Positions 33,573-42,276 of a stretch of DNA of 64,000 nt are shown piece after piece. Position 1 is the first letter of the stretch; each line of letters opens with the position of its first letter. The notes under the pieces are model-generated. The model was not told the origin of the DNA and searched no databases. It saw only the letters and a program-made list of their open reading frames with translations. Source of the stretch: Aliivibrio_A sp016764915 (lineage in GTDB: Bacteria > Pseudomonadota > Gammaproteobacteria > Enterobacterales > Vibrionaceae); the NCBI GenBank assembly GCA_965224595.1, contig OZ245058.1:3100001-3164000 (forward strand), in the 5' to 3' direction. A program made the translations under genes and the position numbers.

Positions 33573-35000
33573 ATGGATTATTTACCAATTTTTACCGATT
33601 TAAAAAAACGTCCTTGCTTGGTCGTTGGCGGTGGTGATATTGCGTTACGCAAAGCTAGAATGTTAATCAAAGCTGGGGCGGACGTCAGCTTGATCACTGA
33701 CAATGCCAATTCTGAGTTTTCACAGTTAATTGAGCAGGGCGTGGTAAAACACATTGCTGATCAATTTGAACCAGAGCATTTGAATCCTGTTTTTTTAGCC
33801 ATCGCGGCCACCGAGAATCGAGAAATAGACGGACGTGTTTACCAAGCGGCCAATCAGCGTCAAGTACTGGTTAATGTGGTGGATGATCCTAAGCGTTGCA
33901 GTTTTATTATCCCATCAATCGTGGATCGCTCACCCATCATGATCGCTATTTCCTCTTCAGGAAAAGCACCGGTGCTTGCGCGGTTGTTACGTGAAAAATT
34001 AGAAGCAATATTGCCACAGCATTTAGGTCAAATGGCAAATATTGCGGGTGGATTTCGTCAAACGTTAAAAAAGCGCATCCACTCCTTTTCAGAACGTCGT
34101 CATTTTTGGGAAAAAGCGTTCAATGGTCGCTTTGCTGATCTGGTTGCTGTTGGTAAAGAGAGGTGCGCTGAGCAAGAGTTGCACCATTTAATGACGCAAC
34201 AATCTGCTCAGCAGAGTCAAACTCGTGGCGATGTCGCATTGATTGGAGCAGGCCCTGGGGATCCGGGTCTATTAACCTTACGAGCATTGCAGCTGATGCA
34301 ACAAGCCGATGTGGTTCTTTATGACTACTTGGTTTCTGATGAGATCATGGAGCTGGCAAGACGTGACGCACAGCTTGTCTGTGTGGGTAAAAAAGCAGGT
34401 TTTCACAGTGTGCCTCAAGAGACCACCAATCAGTTGCTGGTGAAATACGCACAGCAAGGCAAAAAAGTAGTGCGTATGAAAGGGGGCGATCCCTTTATGT
34501 TTGGCCGTGGTGGCGAAGAGTTAGAGGTGCTGTTTGAGGCCAATATTCCGTTTCAAGTGGTGCCGGGTATTACCGCAGCGGCTGGCGCTACAGCGTATGC
34601 AGGCATCCCGTTAACGCATAGAGATCATGCGCAATCTGCCATTTTTATTACCGGTCATGAGAAGAAAGAGCGTAACACCGTTAATTGGAAAGCCGCCGCA
34701 GTTGGCAATCAAACCTTAGTTATCTATATGGGGCTGATGAAGTCGTCGCATATCCAGCAACAGCTTATCAAACATGGGCGCAGCGCAAACACGCCAATAG
34801 CCATTATTGAGCGCGGCACCCAAGCAACTCAAAAAGTCTTTAAAGGTCAGCTGCATCAGCTGGCGCAGTTAGCAGAAAATGCAGCCTCACCTTCACTGAT
34901 CGTGATCGGTGAAGTTGTGACATTATCAGATAAATTACAATGGTTTGGAGAGCATGATGCTCAGCTACAGCGTATGGATGCTGTAGCGAACCTTGTTTAA
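33573..35000 (+). CDS. cysG: Siroheme synthase (trifunctional)
   Basis: Makes siroheme, the cofactor of CysI, from uroporphyrinogen III. About 475 residues from the ATG at 33573 (an ATG three codons earlier is possible). N-terminal dehydrogenase/ferrochelatase domain with NAD site CLVVGGGDIALRKARMLIKAG; C-terminal SUMT methyltransferase with IGAGPGDPGLLTLRALQLMQ, RMKGGDPFMFGRGGEE and VPGITAAAGATAYAGIPLTHR. First gene of cysG-cysD-cysN-SLC13-cysC-cysQ. Confidence 0.97.
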   Translation: MDYLPIFTDLKKRPCLVVGGGDIALRKARMLIKAGADVSLITDNANSEFSQLIEQGVVKHIADQFEPEHLNPVFLAIAATENREIDGRVYQAANQRQVLVNVVDDPKRCSFIIPSIVDRSPIMIAISSSGKAPVLARLLREKLEAILPQHLGQMANIAGGFRQTLKKRIHSFSERRHFWEKAFNGRFADLVAVGKERCAEQELHHLMTQQSAQQSQTRGDVALIGAGPGDPGLLTLRALQLMQQADVVLYDYLVSDEIMELARRDAQLVCVGKKAGFHSVPQETTNQLLVKYAQQGKKVVRMKGGDPFMFGRGGEELEVLFEANIPFQVVPGITAAAGATAYAGIPLTHRDHAQSAIFITGHEKKERNTVNWKAAAVGNQTLVIYMGLMKSSHIQQQLIKHGRSANTPIAIIERGTQATQKVFKGQLHQLAQLAENAASPSLIVIGEVVTLSDKLQWFGEHDAQLQRMDAVANLV

Positions 35001-35009
35001 GGACGAAGA

Positions 35010-35918
35010 ATGGACCCACAACGCTTAACCCACCTACAGCAACTTGAAGCGGAGAGTATTCATATTATCCGCGAAGTCGCTGCTGAGTTTGACAACCCAG
35101 TCATGATGTATTCGATTGGTAAAGACTCATCAGTGATGTTGCACTTGGCTCTTAAAGCTTTTTATCCAGGAAAAATCCCCTTTCCACTGCTTCACGTTGA
35201 TACCGACTGGAAGTTTAAAGAGATGATTGAGTTCCGTGATAAAACGGCTAAAAAGTATGGCTTTGACCTTTTGGTACATCAGAACCCAGAAGGTATAGAG
35301 ATGGGCATTAATCCGTTTGTTCATGGTTCGTCAAAGCATACTGACATAATGAAAACCCAAGGGTTGAAACAAGCACTGAATCATTATGGATTTGATGCGG
35401 CATTTGGTGGAGCACGTCGCGATGAAGAGAAGTCTAGAGCCAAAGAGCGTATCTACTCATTCCGAGATAAAAACCATACGTGGGACCCTAAGAGCCAACG
35501 ACCTGAGCTTTGGAAAACCTATAATGGTCAAGTAAACAAGGGAGAGAGTATTCGTGTTTTTCCTTTGTCTAACTGGACTGAGCTGGATATTTGGCAATAC
35601 ATTTACCTAGAAAATATTGAAATTGTGCCACTTTATTTAGCAGAAAAACGCCCTGTTGTTGAACGCGATGGCATGTTGATCATGGTGGATGATGAGAGGC
35701 TGGAGCTGCAAGAGGGCGAAAAGATCGAACATAAAAATGTACGTTTTAGAACGCTCGGATGTTACCCACTGACAGGCGCTGTTGAATCTGAAGCTAATAC
35801 ACTGCCTGGGATTATTGAAGAGATGTTGGTCGCAACTTCTAGTGAACGCCAAGGTCGAGCGATCGATCATGATCAATCAGGATCAATGGAATTGAAGAAA
35901 CGGCAAGGTTATTTCTAG
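35010..35918 (+). CDS. cysD: Sulfate adenylyltransferase subunit 2
   Basis: Catalytic subunit of ATP sulfurylase, forming APS from ATP and sulfate. 302 residues. PP-loop SIGKDSSVMLHLALKAF, then GGARRDEEKSRAKER and the C-terminal LKKRQGYF. AAGGACGAAGA precedes the start 10 bases after cysG; cysN follows after 10 bases. Confidence 0.98.
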   Translation: MDPQRLTHLQQLEAESIHIIREVAAEFDNPVMMYSIGKDSSVMLHLALKAFYPGKIPFPLLHVDTDWKFKEMIEFRDKTAKKYGFDLLVHQNPEGIEMGINPFVHGSSKHTDIMKTQGLKQALNHYGFDAAFGGARRDEEKSRAKERIYSFRDKNHTWDPKSQRPELWKTYNGQVNKGESIRVFPLSNWTELDIWQYIYLENIEIVPLYLAEKRPVVERDGMLIMVDDERLELQEGEKIEHKNVRFRTLGCYPLTGAVESEANTLPGIIEEMLVATSSERQGRAIDHDQSGSMELKKRQGYF

Positions 35919-35928
35919 GGAGAGATTA

Positions 35929-37362
35929 ATGAACAGCGAAGTAGAACAGCAACTGGCAGAGCTTGGTATTGAGAAATATCTGCAGCAACATCAACATAAA
36001 TCTATGCTGAGGTTTTTAACTTGTGGCTCTGTTGATGATGGAAAAAGTACACTGATTGGACGTTTACTGCATGACTCAAAGCAGATCTATGCCGATCAAT
36101 TGGCCGCGGTACACTCCGACAGCCAGCGAGTTGGCACCACCGGTGATCGACCTGACTTGGCGTTATTAGTGGATGGGTTGCAAGCGGAAAGAGAGCAGGG
36201 TATTACGATTGATGTGGCTTATCGCTACTTCTCAACCCAGAAGCGTAAATTTATTATTGCCGATACGCCGGGGCATGAGCAGTATACTCGTAACATGGCA
36301 ACAGGTGCTTCGACTTGTGATGTTGCGATCATTTTGATTGATGCGCGTAAAGGGGTGTTGGATCAGACACGTCGACACTCTTACATTGCTAGTCTGTTGG
36401 GTATTCGTCACTTTGTTGTGGCGATCAATAAGATGGATCTGGTTGATTACTCACAGCAGAGATTTGAAGAGATCAGTGAGCAATATTTGGATTTCGCTGC
36501 CAAATTGAATAACCCAAACCTGAGCATTGAACTGATCCCACTGTCGGCACTTGAAGGCGATAATGTGGTCCACAACAGTGAAAACCTGTTGTGGTTTACT
36601 GGCCAGCCATTGCTTTCAATATTGGAAGACGTGGATGTACATCAGGATAAGACTCAGGGCGATTTTAGATTCCCTGTGCAATACGTTAACCGTCCTAATT
36701 TAGACTTTCGCGGTTTTTCAGGCACCTTGTCATCGGGAATAGTGAAGGTCGGCGATGAAATAAAAGTCCTACCATCGGGGAAAACCTCAAAAGTGGCCTC
36801 TCTTGTTACTTTTGATGGGGAGTTGCAACAAGCTCAAGCTGGTCTGGCAATTACCATCACTTTAGAGGATGAAATTGATATTAGTCGAGGTGATCTCTTA
36901 GTTGCTGCGGATTCAACATTAATTCCGAGTAACCGCTTCTTAGCCGATATTGTTTGGATGACAGAGAAAGAGCTGCAACCCGGCCGTCAATACGACATTA
37001 AAGTGGCCAGTAAGAAAACCGTGGGTCAAATTGAAGCGGTGAAACATCAAATTGACATCAACAACCTCAATACCTTTGAAGCTCAAAGCTTGCCGTTAAA
37101 CGGTATTGGTTTGTGTGAGGTCTCTCTGACAGAAGCGGTGGCAGTTGACCGTTATGCTAATTGCGCCGATACTGGAGGCTTTATTATTATTGATCGCCTC
37201 TCTAATGTGACGGTGGGTGCAGGCATGATCAGTGAGGTGTTGGCAGAAAGTGCACCGCAAATCATTGGTGATGTGAGTGCGTTTGAAATTGAATTTAATG
37301 CGCTGGTTCGTAAGCACTTCCCACACTGGGATGCTAAAGATATCAGTCAATTACTAGGGTAA
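35929..37362 (+). CDS. cysN: Sulfate adenylyltransferase subunit 1 (GTPase)
   Basis: GTPase subunit that drives APS synthesis by CysD. 477 residues. EF-Tu-like G motifs: GSVDDGKSTLIGRLL (G1), GITIDVAYRYF (G2), DTPGHEQYTRNMATG (G3), NKMDLVD (G4). Not fused to CysC, which is a separate downstream gene. Confidence 0.98.
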   Translation: MNSEVEQQLAELGIEKYLQQHQHKSMLRFLTCGSVDDGKSTLIGRLLHDSKQIYADQLAAVHSDSQRVGTTGDRPDLALLVDGLQAEREQGITIDVAYRYFSTQKRKFIIADTPGHEQYTRNMATGASTCDVAIILIDARKGVLDQTRRHSYIASLLGIRHFVVAINKMDLVDYSQQRFEEISEQYLDFAAKLNNPNLSIELIPLSALEGDNVVHNSENLLWFTGQPLLSILEDVDVHQDKTQGDFRFPVQYVNRPNLDFRGFSGTLSSGIVKVGDEIKVLPSGKTSKVASLVTFDGELQQAQAGLAITITLEDEIDISRGDLLVAADSTLIPSNRFLADIVWMTEKELQPGRQYDIKVASKKTVGQIEAVKHQIDINNLNTFEAQSLPLNGIGLCEVSLTEAVAVDRYANCADTGGFIIIDRLSNVTVGAGMISEVLAESAPQIIGDVSAFEIEFNALVRKHFPHWDAKDISQLLG

Positions 37363-37366
37363 GTCA

Positions 37367-39094
37367 ATGTCGTGGGATCAAGGATTCGTTCTCGTTATGT
37401 TGATGGTGATAGTGGCTCTGCTTATTGTGAGTCGCTTGAAACCGAGTTTCATATTTGCAGGCGCTGCATTTGTCGCATTTATCTCGGGTTTCATTGAGTT
37501 AGCAGGGGTTGCTAAAAACTTCACTAACTCATCACTGTTAACGCTGGTGCTGCTGATCCTTGCCTCCTGCGCGTTGGAAAAAACGCGACTGATCAGTTGG
37601 GTTGGTCGTCAAATTTCAGAAGGCAGTCTTGGTGTGGTTATCACCAAACTTGGTCTCTCTACCGCACTGCTCTCCTCTTTTACCAATAATACAGCGGTGG
37701 TAGTGGCCTTGATCGGTGCGGTAAAACGCAATCAACGTCATGCCCCTTCAAAATTACTGATCCCGCTCTCTTATGCGGCTATTTTAGGCGGTACCCTAAC
37801 TTTAATTGGAACCTCAACCAATTTAATCATCAACAGTTTTGTGGTGGATGCAGGGCTGCCTAGTTTAGGTTTTTTCACGCCAACATTGATTGGCTTAGCC
37901 GTGTTAGTGGGTGGTTTAATTCTGCTAATTCCGATGAGCTATTTGTTGCCTAATTATGATGATAGCTCTCAAGATGATCTTCCTTATTTTCTAGAAGCGA
38001 GAGTTGAAACTGGTTCGCCTCTGGTTGGTAAATCGATCGCTGAAAATAAATTGCGCGCACTACGTAGGCTGTTTCTGGCTGAGATCATTCGCAATGGTCA
38101 AACGATGGCACCAGTCGAACCTGATACGATATTAGTCGCTGGCGATCGTTTACTGTTTTGTGGCGACGTTGAGAGTGTGGCTACGCTGCAAGAGATCAAT
38201 GGATTAAACCTGTTTGGTCAACACCATCTAAATGGTCAAAATTTACTTGAAGTGGTGGTCAGTCAGTCAGGTAGCATTAGAGGGAAAACCATTAAATCAG
38301 CACAATTTCGAGAGCGTTTTGATGCCGTTGTTGTGGCTATTCGTCGAGGGCACGAGCGTTTAGAAGGAGGGCTTGGCAACATAGAACTGTTTGCGGGTGA
38401 CACTTTAGTGCTGGTACCGGGTAAAAGTTTTGAAGCCAATAAACAGCAGTTATCAAGAGAGTTTGTACTGGTTAATGATCTTGATTCAAGTGCGAAACTG
38501 GACAGCAAAAAGAGCAGCTTAGTACTGGCAGGTTTTGCTTCGGTGATACTGTTTTCTCTGTTAGAAATTGTGCCGATTATCAAAGGACTGTCGGTCTATA
38601 TGTTGCTGCTTCTCGCATTTGGTATTGTCACCATGTCTGAGTTAAGACGGCGTTTCCCCATTGATATTGTGGTGATAGTAGGATCCGCTCTGTCAGTGGC
38701 GCAGTTAATGTTGTCTACGGGTTTATCGTTAAAAGTGGGGCACCTTTTTATTGAGGCTTTCAGTGGATGGGGAGTCTATGGTGCGCTGGTTGCCGTCTAT
38801 CTACTGACCTTGGTGCTGACCGAGTTGGTGACCAATAATGCGGCGGCTGCCCTTTCATTTCCAATCGCTTACAGTATTTCATTGGGTTATGGCGTTGATC
38901 CTATGCCGTTTATTATGGCGGTACTGTTTGGTGCGAGCGCGAGTTTTATCTCTCCTTACGGTTATCAAACCAACCTATTGGTTTACAGCGTTGGTAATTA
39001 CAAACTGAAAGATTATTTGTGTATAGGTTTGCCAATGTCGCTGGTTTATTCATTACTGGTATTAACCTTAATTCCCTATTTTTTCCCATTTTAA
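37367..39094 (+). CDS. SLC13-family permease with two TrkA-C domains, likely sulfate transporter
   Basis: 575 residues. N-terminal block of membrane segments (to about residue 200) with SSFTNNTAVVVALIGAVKRN and GTLTLIGTSTNLIINSF, a central soluble part of two TrkA-C-like domains (about residues 205-375; LVAGDRLLFCGDVESV, LFAGDTLVLVPGK), and a C-terminal membrane block with LVTNNAAAALSFPIAYSIS. The repeated TNN motifs are the sodium/anion sites of SLC13 (DASS) transporters. Its placement between cysN and cysC, four bases after cysN, argues for sulfate (or sulfite/thiosulfate) uptake; this is inference from context. Confidence 0.88.
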   Translation: MSWDQGFVLVMLMVIVALLIVSRLKPSFIFAGAAFVAFISGFIELAGVAKNFTNSSLLTLVLLILASCALEKTRLISWVGRQISEGSLGVVITKLGLSTALLSSFTNNTAVVVALIGAVKRNQRHAPSKLLIPLSYAAILGGTLTLIGTSTNLIINSFVVDAGLPSLGFFTPTLIGLAVLVGGLILLIPMSYLLPNYDDSSQDDLPYFLEARVETGSPLVGKSIAENKLRALRRLFLAEIIRNGQTMAPVEPDTILVAGDRLLFCGDVESVATLQEINGLNLFGQHHLNGQNLLEVVVSQSGSIRGKTIKSAQFRERFDAVVVAIRRGHERLEGGLGNIELFAGDTLVLVPGKSFEANKQQLSREFVLVNDLDSSAKLDSKKSSLVLAGFASVILFSLLEIVPIIKGLSVYMLLLLAFGIVTMSELRRRFPIDIVVIVGSALSVAQLMLSTGLSLKVGHLFIEAFSGWGVYGALVAVYLLTLVLTELVTNNAAAALSFPIAYSISLGYGVDPMPFIMAVLFGASASFISPYGYQTNLLVYSVGNYKLKDYLCIGLPMSLVYSLLVLTLIPYFFPF

Positions 39095-39127
39095 GGGTGC
39101 TGTTTGAGCATCGACCAAGGTTCAACT

Positions 39128-39748
39128 ATGACAAACAATACAACTTCAGATCGAGATGAAAATGTGATTTGGCATCAGCATCAAGTGGATAAATCCATTC
39201 GTGCTGATTTAAAAAAGCAGCGCCCCGCTGTTTTGTGGTTTACCGGATTATCTGGATCAGGAAAATCAACCGTGGCTGGAGCTCTAGAGAGTGCATTGGT
39301 AGAACGTGGTTATCATACCTACTTACTTGATGGTGATAATGTCCGTCATGGTTTATGTCAAGATCTGGGTTTTTCAACACAAGATCGCCGCGAAAATATT
39401 CGCCGCATCGGTGAGTTATCTAAATTGATGGCGGATGCAGGGTTAATTGTATTGAGCGCGTTTATCTCGCCACATCGTGCTGAAAGAGAGTTAGTTCGCT
39501 CTTTGCTTCCGGATAATGAATTTATTGAAGTTTTTGTTAATACTCCGCTTGAAGTGTGTGAGCGTCGCGATCCAAAAGGGTTGTATAAAAAAGCCAGAGC
39601 GGGTGAAATTGCTAATTTTACCGGGATCGATTCAGAGTATGAGACACCTGAAAATCCAGAGATCAATCTACAAGCTGGAAATTTTACTATTGAACAATTG
39701 GTTCAGCAGTGTTTAGATGCTCTTAAACAACATCAGATTATTGGTTAA
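39128..39748 (+). CDS. cysC: Adenylylsulfate kinase
   Basis: Phosphorylates APS to PAPS, the substrate of CysH. 206 residues from the ATG at 39128 (MTNNTTSDRDENVIWHQHQV, the family start); a TTG at 39104 would add eight residues. P-loop GLSGSGKSTVAGALE, DGDNVRHGLCQDLGF, FISPHRAERELVR, ANFTGIDSEYE. Confidence 0.97.
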   Translation: MTNNTTSDRDENVIWHQHQVDKSIRADLKKQRPAVLWFTGLSGSGKSTVAGALESALVERGYHTYLLDGDNVRHGLCQDLGFSTQDRRENIRRIGELSKLMADAGLIVLSAFISPHRAERELVRSLLPDNEFIEVFVNTPLEVCERRDPKGLYKKARAGEIANFTGIDSEYETPENPEINLQAGNFTIEQLVQQCLDALKQHQIIG

Positions 39749-39790
39749 TATCTGGTGGTTTAATCAATCACTTTGACGTAAGGAGCAAGA

Positions 39791-40531
39791 ATGGACGCAT
39801 TGTTAACTTCAATTCATGAGATTGCACTTGAAGCTGGTAAAGCAATCATGGATAGGTATCATTCTGATGTAAACGTTCAAGAAAAAGCGGATCATAGTCC
39901 AGTCACGGAAGCGGATTTAGCGGCCAATGCAGTGATCATCCAACAGTTAGAAGCGCTCACTCCTGATATTCCAATTTTATCAGAAGAGTCTGTTCATACT
40001 GCTTGGAATGAAAGACAACACTGGGGACAGTTTTGGTTAGTGGACCCTCTTGATGGCACCAAAGAGTATCTACGTCGTAATGGCGAGTTTACGGTTAATA
40101 TTGCTCTGATAGACAACGGCAAGCCGATACTGTCTGTTGTTCATGCCCCTGCTTTAGAGAAAAGTTGGTTAGCAAATGGTAAATCGGCATGGGTTGTTGC
40201 TAAATCAGGTAAAGAGAAGATTCAAGTTCGCCCAGCAACCGTACCGACCGTGGTTGGCAGTCGCTCTCACCCAAGCCCTGACATGGCCGACTATCTGGCG
40301 GCGTTAGGTGAGCATAAAATGACCTCTGTTGGTTCATCTCTAAAATTCTGTTTAGTGGCGGAAGGTCGAGCTCAGTATTATCCACGTTTAGGCCCAACTA
40401 TGATGTGGGATACTGCTGCAGGACAGTGTGTTGCTGAAAGTGCAGGCGCTACAGTCACTAAGCTTGATGGCTCAGAGCTCAATTACCATCGTGAAGAATT
40501 GCTTAACGAGCACTTTTTAGTTTCTGTATAA
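39791..40531 (+). CDS. cysQ: 3'(2'),5'-bisphosphate nucleotidase CysQ
   Basis: Dephosphorylates PAP, the inhibitory by-product of CysH, to AMP. 246 residues of the IMPase superfamily: PVTEADLAANAVI, LSEES, WLVDPLDGTKEYLRRNGEF and the C-terminal MWDTAAGQCVAESAGATV. The KEY-type extension after DGTK distinguishes CysQ from inositol monophosphatases. TAAGGAGCAAGA precedes the start. Last gene of the cysG-Q cluster. Confidence 0.95.
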   Translation: MDALLTSIHEIALEAGKAIMDRYHSDVNVQEKADHSPVTEADLAANAVIIQQLEALTPDIPILSEESVHTAWNERQHWGQFWLVDPLDGTKEYLRRNGEFTVNIALIDNGKPILSVVHAPALEKSWLANGKSAWVVAKSGKEKIQVRPATVPTVVGSRSHPSPDMADYLAALGEHKMTSVGSSLKFCLVAEGRAQYYPRLGPTMMWDTAAGQCVAESAGATVTKLDGSELNYHREELLNEHFLVSV

Positions 40532-40546
40532 CGATAAAATGAACGT

Positions 40547-40577
40547 CAAAAAAACCTCCTACTGGAGGTTTTTTTAT
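40547..40577. terminator. Bidirectional terminator between cysQ and the TIGR03899 gene
   Basis: CCTCC / GGAGG stem with TACT loop flanked by A7 and T7, so symmetrical and usable from both sides. The leftward gene's stop lies inside its flank. Confidence 0.9.
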
Positions 40578-41479
40578 ACGGAGTGATGAATGCTTGATGT
40601 GGCATCAGTCTGCACAATAAAACGTTGGCTCAACAGTGCTGCAACTTGATCGTAATAAGCGTTGTTGGGTTTGTTACCAAGCAATTTGCATAACTCTGCG
40701 CCTGTAGGGCTGAAACGATAATAGATTAATCTTGACCCTTTTTGCGTCGGCAGCAGCGTCAAATGCTTTCCTTGATATGCTAAAGGAAGTGCCACTTCTG
40801 TATCGATCTCACCCGATTCAAGCTCCGTGCTTAACAGTAGCCCCAGCTCAATTAGCAGCAGTAAACTTGAGTAAGGCAGTTTAAAATTACCAAGCTGAAT
40901 AAGGTGTGGACCATCGACCTTGTATAGTGTCGTGAGTTTTCCAGAGCATTTGTAACCGATAAGTAACTTTTTACTACTGTCTTGTCCAAAGCTGCAAGCC
41001 AGTGATGCAGCACGTTGAAAGGTGTGAGCCTCACGTTGCGTCATATCCTTGAGAACTTTGAGTGCTTTTAATGAAGTTGAACCTGGGGTAACCACTTCTT
41101 GCTTTAGCACCTGACTCCACAATTTTTGCATTGAACTATCATGGATGTCCTGCGCCATATCAAAAAAACGATATAACCAATCTTGATCAGGATCTCCGGC
41201 GGTTTCGTCCTGGCAATAATCATAACTGTAACCAATGATGGTTTCTAAATTCTTCTGACGCTGCTCTCTTAATTTCTTATCACGAAGTAGGGATCGCTTT
41301 AGTAAAGAGCTGTCAGAGTCAGTCTTAGCAAGTTTGGCATTGATACCGTGGCTGCTCGCGATGTCTCGGATACGACGATCACTGCTCACCACATAATTGT
41401 CTTTTTTATTGGTTGTTTTGCTCTTCTTCTCTGAAGAGGGGTCTTGATCTATAACAATGGGTGTTTCTGGAGCCGACAT
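40574..41479 (-). CDS. TIGR03899-family protein of unknown function
   Basis: 301 residues from the ATG at 41479 (MSAPETPIVIDQDPSSEKK), with GAGG seven bases upstream. Charged, Lys-rich N terminus followed by a helical region (RQKNLETIIGYSYDYCQDE, DQDWLYRFFDMAQDIHDSSM, LWSQVLKQEVVTPGSTSLKA), a pattern of the TIGR03899 (DUF2806-like) family known in Vibrio and Shewanella. No membrane segment. Function unknown. Confidence 0.75.
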   Translation of the reverse strand: MSAPETPIVIDQDPSSEKKSKTTNKKDNYVVSSDRRIRDIASSHGINAKLAKTDSDSSLLKRSLLRDKKLREQRQKNLETIIGYSYDYCQDETAGDPDQDWLYRFFDMAQDIHDSSMQKLWSQVLKQEVVTPGSTSLKALKVLKDMTQREAHTFQRAASLACSFGQDSSKKLLIGYKCSGKLTTLYKVDGPHLIQLGNFKLPYSSLLLLIELGLLLSTELESGEIDTEVALPLAYQGKHLTLLPTQKGSRLIYYRFSPTGAELCKLLGNKPNNAYYDQVAALLSQRFIVQTDATSSIHHSV

Positions 41480-41630
41480 TTCAAGCCTCAACAATTAGGA
41501 GAAAAAAGATATTAATGCATGTTTACAAAGATATATCTGCGAATAATGGCACAACTTTAGTTTTTTAGTGAAAATTGACTATTCAAAGTGATAACAATTT
41601 GTTAACTTGTACCCAGTTGGAGGAATTTCT

Positions 41631-41735
41631 ATGAAAATGCCCGTGGAGAATAAAGTTAAAAAGTATTTAATGCTCACCAGTTTGTTGTTTGGTTACCTGT
41701 TTATACTGGTGTATTTGTCTGAATTTGTCGCTTAA
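41631..41735 (+). CDS. 34-residue single-pass membrane peptide (candidate small gene)
   Basis: MKMPVENKVKKYLMLTSLLF followed by GYLFILVYLSEFVA. A basic N terminus and one hydrophobic helix of about 20 residues. A near-perfect ribosome-binding site (TTGGAGGA) lies seven bases before the ATG. About 35 bases upstream is an inverted repeat TAACAA-T-TTGTTA (41592-41604). It stands alone between two leftward genes. No family recognised; candidate small membrane protein. Confidence 0.6.
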   Translation: MKMPVENKVKKYLMLTSLLFGYLFILVYLSEFVA

Positions 41736-41782
41736 CATGCCATTTTTCACTCTGTTCTTTGTTTGTTAATGTATTGTTTTTT

Positions 41783-42265
41783 CTACTCGTCATCATACTC
41801 TTCGATTTTTGTTCCTTGTAATAAATAACCCGTTTGTGCTAACTCATGATTGATGGATTGGGTCGTTAACGTGCCTACGATATACACCACATCCCACAAT
41901 TGCTGAACAGGCGCACCTTTCTCAAATTTCACATAGATGATCTGGTTCGGTGGCGGTGGCGGCACATGAATACAAGCCCCAAAATACGGAACCAATAGAA
42001 ATTCAGTCACTAAGTTTGCATCGCCCTCTAATGGGATCACAAATCCTGGTATTCTTACCATACTGCCATTTAACTCCTCACGAACTTGACCGACTATCGA
42101 CTGTGGCAGTGCTTCGCCATTGTGACTGATCGAGGGCATTCCTTGTAGATCAAAGTGCTGTTTTTCATTGTCTGGGATCAGATCATTCCAGTCTAGGGTT
42201 AATACTTCATTTGCCATTAAGTTCAACGGTAGCAAAGTGCAGAGGATCAATAGTAATCTCTTCAT
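41783..42265 (-). CDS. DUF3299 periplasmic protein of the zinc-uptake locus
   Basis: 160 residues with a signal peptide (MKRLLLILCTLLPLNLMANE). DUF3299 features: VRIPGFVIPLEG and FLLVPYFGACIHVPPPPPNQ, a Cys/His/Pro-rich loop that could bind metal. Last gene of the leftward five-gene locus; 11 bases after the permease. Comparable proteins accompany ZrgA-type zinc importers in Vibrio; the exact role is unknown. Confidence 0.85.
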   Translation of the reverse strand: MKRLLLILCTLLPLNLMANEVLTLDWNDLIPDNEKQHFDLQGMPSISHNGEALPQSIVGQVREELNGSMVRIPGFVIPLEGDANLVTEFLLVPYFGACIHVPPPPPNQIIYVKFEKGAPVQQLWDVVYIVGTLTTQSINHELAQTGYLLQGTKIEEYDDE

Positions 42266-42276
42266 TATAATTCCAA

